In this document: one piece after another, positions 6,962 to 12,902 of the stretch | Layout: every line of letters begins with the position of its first letter | Numbering within the stretch: position 1 is the stretch's first letter | Assembly: GCA_011192055.1 (NCBI GenBank) | Contig: DUES01000182.1 | Coordinates: 1-16,463 of the forward strand | Length of the DNA: 16,463 nucleotides | DNA from: Dehalococcoidia bacterium | Lineage (GTDB): Bacteria; Chloroflexota; Dehalococcoidia; Dehalococcoidales; Fen-1064 | Reading direction: 5' to 3' | Program-made: the position numbers and the translations under genes | Notes under the pieces: model-generated | Database searches by the model: none | What the model was told of the DNA's origin: nothing | What the model saw: only the letters and a program-made list of their open reading frames with translations

Positions 6962-7780
6962 ATGGAAACTGAAAGAAACAGGACTGATGGTATAGAACAA
7001 CAGGCGCCGGCCGCTATCAGCGGTAGTGATGCGGAGACCAGGACACAACCCGTAGCTCCTCCGGTAAAAGTAGCAGAAAAAGTAACCCTGACCATTGATG
7101 GTCAGACCGTTGAAGCAACGAAGGGAATGTCGTTACTGGAAGCCGCCCGGAGCGTTGGTATTGACATTCCCACCCTGTGCTATCACAGCGAACTGTCAAA
7201 CTATGGTGCCTGTCGCCTCTGTTCGGTAGAGATACTCAGGGGAAGAAGGTCTCGGATAGTGGCCTCCTGTATCTACCCCGTGGAGGAAGGAATAGAGGTG
7301 CTGACCGAATCCGAAAAAGTTGTGAAGCACCGCAAGGTGATTCTGGAGTTGATATCGACCCGCTGGCCGTTGGTAAATCCGGAACTTCTGGAGAAATACG
7401 GGGTTCAGCCGGGCCGGTTCAAGGACAAGACTGATTTCTGTATCCTGTGCGGTCTCTGCGTCAGGTACTGCGCCGAGGTCAAGAAAGCCAACGTACTCGG
7501 TTTCATGGGCAGGGGAACGGAGCGACAGGTAGTCATGTACCCTGAGCTGGCAATTGAAGCCTGCCCGACCTGTGATGGCGGTAAAATGGGATGCCGCTCG
7601 GTATGCCCTACCGGTACGATACCCAACGAGTTCGCACACCGCGGACCACGCTTTGGTAAAAAGCTGCCCATGGCGTATCCCGTAAAGAGTTATAACGAGG
7701 ACAACGTCAGAGAAGTCCTTCACACGGTAGGAGACATTCGGATGCCCTGGGTAAGAAGTAAGGCAAAGTCGTCAAAATAG
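6962..7780 (+). CDS. NuoG N-terminal/HoxU-like iron-sulfur subunit
   Basis: A 272-aa electron-transfer subunit. Residues 1-40 are a hydrophilic, probably disordered extension. A plant-type [2Fe-2S] ferredoxin domain follows (Cys73, Cys84, Cys87, Cys103). A two-cluster [4Fe-4S] domain then has Cys160/163/166/170 and an expanded second motif, Cys201-x2-Cys204-x6-Cys211-x3-Cys215. The His-Cys3 cluster found between these domains in NuoG, HoxU and HydA is not visible: His123 is followed by no nearby cysteines before Cys160. There is no molybdopterin or H-cluster catalytic domain, so the protein only relays electrons. AAGGAGGT at 6948-6955, overlapping the previous stop, places the start. It is the last gene of the operon. 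The catalytic partner is not encoded in this window. Confidence 0.88.
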   Translation: METERNRTDGIEQQAPAAISGSDAETRTQPVAPPVKVAEKVTLTIDGQTVEATKGMSLLEAARSVGIDIPTLCYHSELSNYGACRLCSVEILRGRRSRIVASCIYPVEEGIEVLTESEKVVKHRKVILELISTRWPLVNPELLEKYGVQPGRFKDKTDFCILCGLCVRYCAEVKKANVLGFMGRGTERQVVMYPELAIEACPTCDGGKMGCRSVCPTGTIPNEFAHRGPRFGKKLPMAYPVKSYNEDNVREVLHTVGDIRMPWVRSKAKSSK

Positions 7781-7810
7781 ACACCCCTGAGTGATAGACG
7801 GTTACCGGTT

Positions 7811-7841
7811 AATGCGGTCGCAGCAGTGCTGCGACCGCATT
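7811..7841. terminator. 15-bp perfect palindrome, likely terminator of the oxidoreductase operon
   Basis: AATGCGGTCGCAGCA (7811-7825) is repeated as its exact reverse complement at 7827-7841 around a single base, so a stem of about 12-13 bp with a small loop can form on either strand. It begins 31 bp after the stop of the third subunit. Only a short, broken T-run follows (ATTATTAC), so it may act as an mRNA 3'-end stabiliser as well as a terminator. Confidence 0.55.
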
Positions 7842-8003
7842 ATTACAACTCATCAGAATACACTTTCTCCCCGTTCCCGTGACGGATGTACACTCCTTAT
7901 CATCTACCTGTCAAAGGTAGAAATTCTCTTCGCACTATGTACCCCATGACATTTCGGCTTTTTAACAGGCCACTTTTTGACTATTTATTGAGTACGTTAA
8001 CTC

Positions 8004-8028
8004 ACCCGTATATTCATATACGGGTTTT
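8004..8028 (+). terminator. intrinsic terminator of an unassigned transcript
   Basis: A perfect 9-bp stem (ACCCGTATA 8004-8012 with TATACGGGT 8017-8025) has a TTCA tetraloop and ends in TTTT. It acts on the plus strand only. It lies 223 bp after the oxidoreductase operon and 235 bp before the next gene, beyond the palindrome at 7811. It therefore either backs up that element or ends a separate small transcript. Confidence 0.65.
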
Positions 8029-8079
8029 CTGCTGATGGGGATGTAGTTTCATTGATAAATAATTGACTACGCCATTATG

Positions 8080-8196
8080 CGTTCATGATATTAAGTACGC
8101 AGGCGCATGAACGTTCAGGTACCTGTTGATAGCATGGAGATAGGTAAAAGCAACACCTGCGTAAGTAGCGACTGAACCCGGAGCCGTGAACCGGGT
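8080..8196 (+). other. candidate structured leader RNA, family not recognised
   Basis: Complementary segments include CGTTCATG (8080-8087) with CATGAACG (8106-8113), TACGCAGG (8096-8103) with CCTGCGTA (8156-8163), AGGT (8142-8145) with ACCT (8155-8158), and ACCCGG (8176-8181) with CCGGGT (8191-8196). The first two 8-bp helices interleave, so they form either a pseudoknot or alternative, mutually exclusive folds. The block sits in the leader of the small gene at 8264, after a terminator. A riboswitch, a cis-acting RNA or a remnant of a larger ribozyme are all possible; none is shown. Confidence 0.3.
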
Positions 8197-8263
8197 CTAA
8201 GCTCAACCGTATCTGATTGATATGTCTGCCGGAAGATATGTCAATATGTGAAGGAGGAGCATG

Positions 8264-8641
8264 ATGGACAACAGGGAACAAATGATGAATGAAGTCCTGG
8301 CAGAGTGGGTGGGATTTAAAGAAAGGTCAACACCGGGGCATCAGTCCACCTGGTGGGAATATAACGGTTACCCTTACAGCAAATGTCCAGACTTCATGAA
8401 TTCAGAAACAGATTGCTTCAGATGGATAGTCCCCTGGTTAAGAGAGAAGGGATACGGACTTGACATCACCGTCGGCAGGTGTGGCGTCTTTGCCAACCTG
8501 TGGAGCCTGGATGAAAGAGGCTCCAGCGATACGGAATCACAGGTAGCATTCGGAATAGACACCAGCGTCTGCGCTGCGATTTGCTCCGCAGTGTTTACCC
8601 TGCAAAGAGCAGAACTGGCAGGCGGTGTGAGCGGTCACTAG
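8264..8641 (+). CDS. small protein resembling phage ABA-sandwich (BC1872-like) domain
   Basis: A 125-aa soluble protein. AGGAGG at 8252-8257 fits the ATG at 8264; the ATG one codon earlier (8261) is also possible but crowded. Its layout is an N-terminal helix with LAEWVGFK, a WW-containing segment, a DCFRWIVPWLREKGYG helix near 50-64, a central strand region and a C-terminal AAICSAVFTL helix. This pattern recalls the 'phage ABA sandwich' family found in prophages and small accessory loci, whose function is unknown; the match is from memory and moderate. It has five cysteines (41, 51, 73, 103, 107) without a clear metal motif. No other phage gene lies nearby. It has a long, possibly structured leader and stands alone between two intergenic regions. 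Confidence 0.65.
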   Translation: MDNREQMMNEVLAEWVGFKERSTPGHQSTWWEYNGYPYSKCPDFMNSETDCFRWIVPWLREKGYGLDITVGRCGVFANLWSLDERGSSDTESQVAFGIDTSVCAAICSAVFTLQRAELAGGVSGH

Positions 8642-9117
8642 CCCCTCGTACTTATACCGATAAATAGCTGTACGGTTCTACCAACCGCGTAATCTCCGGT
8701 TTCCCGTGCAGTTCCCCGCCCTCTTCGGTCGTTGCTACGGGTACCTTGTGAAATTATAAATAGAAGCCGACCGAAGCTTCGGATAACAGCCAGCCGGTTA
8801 TTGATGCCGTCACTGCTGATTGACCTCAACTGAATCCTGGAACCCTCTTTCAGAAGTATTTCCATTTCATGTTCAGAAGGATATGTTATGTCCATTTCGA
8901 GTCGTATATTCCGGGTTTTCCAGTACCAGTCCTTCCGAGTAATATAAGTATTCATTACCACAATACCAGATTGGTACCATGGATAAACAAACATATCCAC
9001 TCAGGGGAAGGGGAAATCCCGGGTTAATACCGGTTGCTATCAAAGCTTAATCGTCATAGAATACAGACAGCCATAAGACTCCTTTGGTCAATTACCACAA
9101 GCGGTGAGGAGATAATA
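8642..9117. other. intergenic region without a convincing gene
   Basis: These 476 bases carry no plus-strand gene. A 120-codon minus-strand frame (9000 to 8638) starts with GTG, lacks a ribosome binding site and resembles nothing I know. Features seen are a 9-bp inverted repeat (CTTCGGTCG 8723-8731 with CGACCGAAG 8768-8776) and the overlapping 12-bp palindrome CCGAAGCTTCGG at 8771-8782. I cannot assign a role. Confidence 0.4.
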
Positions 9118-9810
9118 GTGCAGGCAGATTTGGATAAACGTATCACTGCTCTCGCTCAATGGATGTTCGAGGCGAAACACATGGTTGTATTCACCGGAGC
9201 GGGTATCAGTACGGAATCAGGTCTTCCCGATTTTCGCGGGCCGGATGGAGTCTGGACCCGCCGGGACAAAGGTCTATCCACGGAATGGCCGGACCTTACC
9301 ATTGCCGAACCAAACTCGGGACACATGGCAATCCTGGAACTTCAGGAGATGGGAAAGCTGGCTTTCCTCGTTTCACAAAACATAGACAACCTTCATATCA
9401 AATCAGGGATACGGCGGGAACTCCTGGCAGAGTTGCACGGCAACGTTGCCAGGCTGCGCTGCCAGCGATGTGAATCACAGGTAGACAAAAGCAGCAGCCT
9501 TACCAGATGTACCTGCGGGGGTAAACTGGTATCCAGCGTGGTCGACTTCGGTCAGGCTTTGCCGGCAAAAGACCTTGACGATTCTTTCAGTCACGCAGAA
9601 AAATGCGACCTCATGGTAGTCGTTGGCTCCAGCCTCGTGGTCACACCGGCTGCAGACATACCCGTGATTGCCTTCGAAAAGGGAGCCCGACTGGTCATTC
9701 TCAACCAGGGAGAGACCCCGCTGGATGATATTACTCACCTGCGGTTTGACGAGAGAATCTACGACATATTACCCGTGGCAGTCACCCTCCTGAAACAGAT
9801 GATGGAGTAG
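9118..9810 (+). CDS. Sir2-family NAD-dependent protein deacylase, SIRT6/7-like
   Basis: A sirtuin of 230 aa that removes acyl groups from lysines while splitting NAD to nicotinamide and O-acyl-ADP-ribose. Seen: NAD-binding GAGIS (27-31) and GLPDFRGPDGVWT (35-47), QNIDNLH (88-93 region), catalytic His107 in LAELHGN, a zinc site Cys115-x2-Cys118 and Cys131-x-Cys133, VVDFGQALP (141-149) and VGSSL. The short segment after DFRG, ending in GVWT, and the phrases HMAILEL, FLVSQN and LAELHGN are closer to SIRT6/SIRT7 (class IV) than to CobB-type bacterial sirtuins. The start is GTG at 9118, preceded by AGGAG at 9107-9111. The in-frame upstream ATG at 9034 lacks such a site and adds an unlikely tail. 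The two genes that follow recycle nicotinamide, the product of this enzyme. Confidence 0.9.
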   Translation: MQADLDKRITALAQWMFEAKHMVVFTGAGISTESGLPDFRGPDGVWTRRDKGLSTEWPDLTIAEPNSGHMAILELQEMGKLAFLVSQNIDNLHIKSGIRRELLAELHGNVARLRCQRCESQVDKSSSLTRCTCGGKLVSSVVDFGQALPAKDLDDSFSHAEKCDLMVVVGSSLVVTPAADIPVIAFEKGARLVILNQGETPLDDITHLRFDERIYDILPVAVTLLKQMME

Positions 9811-9860
9811 CATTTTACAGCAACAATACCTGTCGGCACATCTGCTCAACCCTGGCGGAT

Positions 9861-9889
9861 TTGACGGTTACAGGGGAAGGTGCTACCTT
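9861..9889 (+). promoter_or_regulatory. putative promoter of the nicotinamidase-NAPRTase pair
   Basis: TTGACG (9861-9866) and TACCTT (9884-9889) are separated by exactly 17 bp. The -10 box lies within a short inverted repeat (AAGGT 9877-9881, ACCTT 9885-9889), which could be a repressor or structure site. Transcription would start near 9896, about 50 bases before the ATG at 9949. The -10 box keeps only the TAnnnT positions of the consensus. Confidence 0.45.
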
Positions 9890-9948
9890 TATGACCAATA
9901 GAAGGTTGAGACTGTTGTGGCACACCGGTCTCACGAAAGGTAGTAGCC

Positions 9949-10479
9949 ATGGTTAATGCCGTTCTGGTCATTGATATGCTGCGTGGTTTCCTTGAAGAAG
10001 GATACCCCCTCTACTGCGGACAAAATGCCCGCCATATTATCCCGGAAATTCAAACCCTCCTCGGGAAAGAGCTTGCTGCTGGTGCCAGCGTGTTTTTCCT
10101 CTGTGACCGGCATACTCCCGACGACCTGGAGTTCCGCATGTTTCCCCCGCACTGCATCCGTAACACCATCGAAGCGGAGATTATTCCGGAACTGGCCGGG
10201 TATCAGGATGACGTAATTCCGAAAACACGGTACAGCGCCTTCTTCAACACGCCACTTGAAGAGAAGCTGGCAGAGATTAGGCCGGAACGACTGATAGTGT
10301 GTGGTGTTTGCACCGATATCTGCGTTTGTCACACCGTGGCAGATGCCAGGAACCGCGATTACGAAGTAGAGGTACCGGTCAACTGTGTGGCATCCTTCAA
10401 CGATGAGGCACACCGTTATGCCCTTGAGCATATGGAGAAAATACTTGGGGCAAGATTGACCGGACCGAAGGGAGTTTGA
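9949..10479 (+). CDS. pncA: nicotinamidase-like cysteine hydrolase (isochorismatase fold)
   Basis: A 176-aa cytoplasmic hydrolase. The catalytic triad of the fold is visible as Asp9 (VIDML), Lys92 (IPKTRYSAF) and Cys125 (GVCTDICV). A metal site typical of nicotinamidases, rather than of isochorismatases in general, is also present: Asp53-x-His55 (CDRHTPDD) and His68 in FPPHCIRNT, followed by EAE. The likely reaction is nicotinamide to nicotinate plus ammonia. The context supports this: a sirtuin (nicotinamide producer) lies upstream, and a nicotinate phosphoribosyltransferase (nicotinate consumer) begins 4 bp after the stop. GAAAGG at 9935-9940 is the ribosome binding site. Other small amides remain possible substrates. 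Confidence 0.8.
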   Translation: MVNAVLVIDMLRGFLEEGYPLYCGQNARHIIPEIQTLLGKELAAGASVFFLCDRHTPDDLEFRMFPPHCIRNTIEAEIIPELAGYQDDVIPKTRYSAFFNTPLEEKLAEIRPERLIVCGVCTDICVCHTVADARNRDYEVEVPVNCVASFNDEAHRYALEHMEKILGARLTGPKGV

Positions 10480-10483
10480 GCTG

Positions 10484-11482
10484 ATGATAAGACCACGATT
10501 CGAACCCGGTGAAGACGTTCTTTCAGGTGATACGGCTGACGTCTACTTCAAACACACCATTGATATCCTCAAGCATGAAGGGCTGAATCCCATAGCTACT
10601 ATGGAGGTATTTCCCAGTCGAGCCGGCAGATTATGCGGTATGGAGGAGGTCATAGCCCTGCTCTCCGGGGTCCTCCCGGAAAACAGGCGTGAAGTATGGG
10701 CATTAACGGATGGCGAGGCTATGGACCACAAGGAAGTAGTACTGCGGATTACGGCCCCTTACCAGAGTTATGGTCTGTATGAAACCGCGATTGTCGGTAC
10801 ACTGGCCCACAGCAGTGGCTGGGCAACCGCTGCCCGGCAGTGCGTGGATATCGCCCACGGGATACCCATAGTCAGCTTCGGAGCCCGTCACGTCCACCCC
10901 TCCGTAGCAGGTATCATGGATAATGCAGCCATTGTGGGTGGCTGCTCCGGGTGCTCCAGTACCGCCGGTGCCAGGCTGGCGAAAGTCCAGCCGTCCGGAA
11001 CCATGCCCCACTCCCTGATTATTGTCATGGGTGATACCGTCGTGGCTACCCAGGCTTTTGATACATATATGTCACCGGAAATACCGCGCATATCCCTGGT
11101 GGACACCTTCAAGGATGAGGCCGAGGAAAGTCTCCGCGTGGCGGAAGCACTTGGCAAACGGCTCCACGCAGTCCGGCTCGATACGCCCGGCGAACGGGGA
11201 AGGGTTACCGCCGACCTGGTCAAAGAGGTACGGGCGAGGCTGGACCTGGCCGGATTCGACCATGTAGAAATTTTTGTAAGCGGAGGGATTGACCCGGAGC
11301 GCATCACCTACTTCATCCAGAGCGGTGCTCCGGTTGACAGTTTTGGAGTCGGCAGTTATATCAGCGGTGCCAGGCCGATAGATTTCACCGCCGACCTCCA
11401 TGAGGTGGACAGCATGCCTGTCGCCAAACGGGGCAGGACTCCCGGAATCACTCCCAACACCAGGCTCAAGCGAATACTATAA
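10484..11482 (+). CDS. pncB: nicotinate phosphoribosyltransferase
   Basis: An enzyme of 332 aa that makes nicotinate mononucleotide from nicotinate and PRPP, the second step of Preiss-Handler NAD salvage. Family signs are DTADVYFKHT near the N-terminus, an HSSGWATAARQ segment, GARHVHP with the conserved histidine, GGCSGCSSTAGA, SGTMPHSLI, and a C-terminal phosphate-binding region with FVSGGIDPERI and DSFGVGSYI. The length matches the shorter, archaeal-like NAPRTase group rather than the longer E. coli PncB type. Translation is probably coupled to the nicotinamidase gene, with a 4-bp gap and AAGGGAG at 10468-10474. Its stop lies 3 bp from the stop of the convergent hydrolase gene. Confidence 0.88.
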   Translation: MIRPRFEPGEDVLSGDTADVYFKHTIDILKHEGLNPIATMEVFPSRAGRLCGMEEVIALLSGVLPENRREVWALTDGEAMDHKEVVLRITAPYQSYGLYETAIVGTLAHSSGWATAARQCVDIAHGIPIVSFGARHVHPSVAGIMDNAAIVGGCSGCSSTAGARLAKVQPSGTMPHSLIIVMGDTVVATQAFDTYMSPEIPRISLVDTFKDEAEESLRVAEALGKRLHAVRLDTPGERGRVTADLVKEVRARLDLAGFDHVEIFVSGGIDPERITYFIQSGAPVDSFGVGSYISGARPIDFTADLHEVDSMPVAKRGRTPGITPNTRLKRIL

Positions 11483-11485
11483 CAG

Positions 11486-12646
11486 TCATAAACCCTGGAG
11501 CGACTCATAGAGTGCCCTGGCAGGCCTGATTGAACGCTTATCTCCCATCGTACCTATGGTCATCAGATTCATAACATAGGAAAAGCTGACACGGGCGTCA
11601 AGGTCAATCACTATCAGGGAACCACCCCAGCCTCCCCAGAAGAAGGTACGGGGATTTGGGCCTACCGGTGTCTCTTCGCTGTTTAATCCGAAACCGAGTC
11701 CGAAACGTATCGGTCCCTGGAGAACAAGGTCCGTACCGCTAATCTGCTCCTCGATAGCTTTTTCAATGGTGGACATAGAGAGAATACGCACGCCGTCAAG
11801 CTCACCGCCACAGGCCAGCAGGGCGGCAATACGGGCAACCGAACGGGCATTTCCGTGTCCGTTGGCAGCAGGTATTTCAGCCGCACGCCAGGCCCGTTCT
11901 CTCGTTATCGTGGCCGGCATACCGGAGTTACCCATTTTGCGGGATATTTCGGACATCTCCTTCGGGTCAACGTATCCCTCTTCTCCGGGTTTCAGCACTG
12001 TCGGCGGAATAAGCTCGCCAACCCTTGCATCATGTTCCGGGGACAGCCCGATATGGAAGTCCGCCCCGAGCGGTTCAGCGACTTCCTCCCTGAAAAACGT
12101 ACCCAGGCTCTTGCCCGTGATGCGGCGCAGCACCTCCCCGATGAGATGACCAAAAGTGATTGAGTGGTAGCCGCTGGCAGTGCCCGGCTCCCACCAGGGT
12201 TTCTGCGCAGCGAGCAACCCGGCAGCACGGTCCCAGTCGTACAGGACCTCCGGTTTTATCGGTTCGTCGAAACCGGCAAGTCCGGAGGTGTGGCTGAGCA
12301 GGTAACGTACCGGGATTTTCTCCTTGCCCTTCTGAGCAAACTCAGGCCAGTAATAGGCAACCGGCGCATCAAGGTCAAGCTGGCCGCGGTCAACCAGTAT
12401 CAGGGCGCAGAGGGCTGTCATTGCCTTGGTGGTCGACCAGACATTGACGATTGTATTCTCTTCCCATAGCTTTGTCCTGGCCGGGTCTGCATACCCGCCC
12501 CAGATATCTACTACGAATTTACCGTCTACTGTTGCCGCAAAACAGGCACCCACGTCACCTTCTACTTCAAAGCCCCGGGAGAAAGCGTCTTTTACATTGT
12601 TGAACCGTGCGTCACAATAGCCATGAACCTCGATGTTACCAGCCAT
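11486..12646 (-). CDS. serine hydrolase of the beta-lactamase/EstB family
   Basis: A 386-aa class C beta-lactamase-fold protein. The catalytic motifs are S71-T-T-K74 (nucleophile and base), Y160-H-S162 in place of the YxN motif, and W337-G-G in place of KTG, a pattern typical of esterase/carboxylesterase members (EstB-like) rather than true beta-lactamases. HTSGLAGF at 119-126 is also conserved. No signal peptide is seen, so it is probably cytoplasmic. The start is the ATG at 12646, with GGAGGT on the minus strand at 12653-12658. The substrate, whether an ester, a D-amino-acid peptide or a lactone, cannot be predicted. It is transcribed away from the DegV gene and converges with the NAPRTase gene. 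Confidence 0.9.
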   Translation of the reverse strand: MAGNIEVHGYCDARFNNVKDAFSRGFEVEGDVGACFAATVDGKFVVDIWGGYADPARTKLWEENTIVNVWSTTKAMTALCALILVDRGQLDLDAPVAYYWPEFAQKGKEKIPVRYLLSHTSGLAGFDEPIKPEVLYDWDRAAGLLAAQKPWWEPGTASGYHSITFGHLIGEVLRRITGKSLGTFFREEVAEPLGADFHIGLSPEHDARVGELIPPTVLKPGEEGYVDPKEMSEISRKMGNSGMPATITRERAWRAAEIPAANGHGNARSVARIAALLACGGELDGVRILSMSTIEKAIEEQISGTDLVLQGPIRFGLGFGLNSEETPVGPNPRTFFWGGWGGSLIVIDLDARVSFSYVMNLMTIGTMGDKRSIRPARALYESLQGL

Positions 12647-12677
12647 TCATTACCTCCAGTTAATGTGGATCGTAGCC

Positions 12678-12696
12678 TGTATCCGAACTTGTATCC
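12678..12696 (-). repeat. GGATACA direct repeat in the divergent intergenic region
   Basis: On the minus strand GGATACA occurs twice, 12 bp apart (plus-strand TGTATCC at 12678-12684 and 12690-12696). An additional inverted pair, GTGGAT (12665-12670) and ATCCAC (12693-12698), frames them. They lie about 30-50 bp upstream of the serine hydrolase start codon, so they could be an operator or a promoter part for that gene. No regulator can be named. Confidence 0.3.
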
Positions 12697-12808
12697 ACTG
12701 CAATAAGGCAAGGATATAATGAATCACGGGAAACAGTCAATCCGGCAGCAAAACTCTGGAAAAGCGGTTTTTCAGTACAGACTCAGTATCCATTTTACAT
12801 TCAAACGG

Positions 12809-12837
12809 TTGACAAAAGCGGTCTGGCAACTTACAGT
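12809..12837 (+). promoter_or_regulatory. sigma-70 type promoter of the DegV gene
   Basis: A perfect TTGACA (12809-12814) is followed after 17 bp by TACAGT (12832-12837). Transcription would start near 12844, giving a leader of about 60 bases before the TTG start at 12903. This is the best-looking promoter in the window. Confidence 0.65.
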
Positions 12838-12902
12838 ATCAATTACTCAGTCATCCCTGTACCAGTTGTTGAGTGAACTAACCCGAGAAGGGAGGCAACC
12901 TG

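Larger units (their letters stand above)
7842..8263. other. long intergenic region with possible RNA elements
   Basis: No credible reading frame was found in these 422 bases. The region holds a small hairpin (CTACCT 7904-7909 with AGGTAG 7915-7920), an intrinsic terminator at 8004-8028, and downstream of it a stretch with several complementary segments between 8080 and 8196. Just before the next gene, GATATGTC occurs twice (8219-8226 and 8235-8242). The region looks regulatory or RNA-coding, but I do not recognise a known RNA family. Confidence 0.5.

Noticed and set aside
7988..8004. TTGAGTACG with inverted TGAGT/ACTCA near the terminator, resembling an operator half-site
   Set aside because: No -10 box lies 13 bp downstream and no second half-site is in phase; it merges with the terminator stem and is probably coincidental.
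8638..9000. Minus-strand open frame of 120 codons in the gap before the sirtuin gene
   Set aside because: It begins with GTG, has a pyrimidine-rich upstream region instead of a ribosome binding site, and shows no motif I recognise. A chance frame is more likely, though not excluded.
9034..9117. Longer N-terminus for the sirtuin
   Set aside because: The added 28 residues have no ribosome binding site before them and no similarity to sirtuins, whereas GTG at 9118 is well placed after AGGAG.
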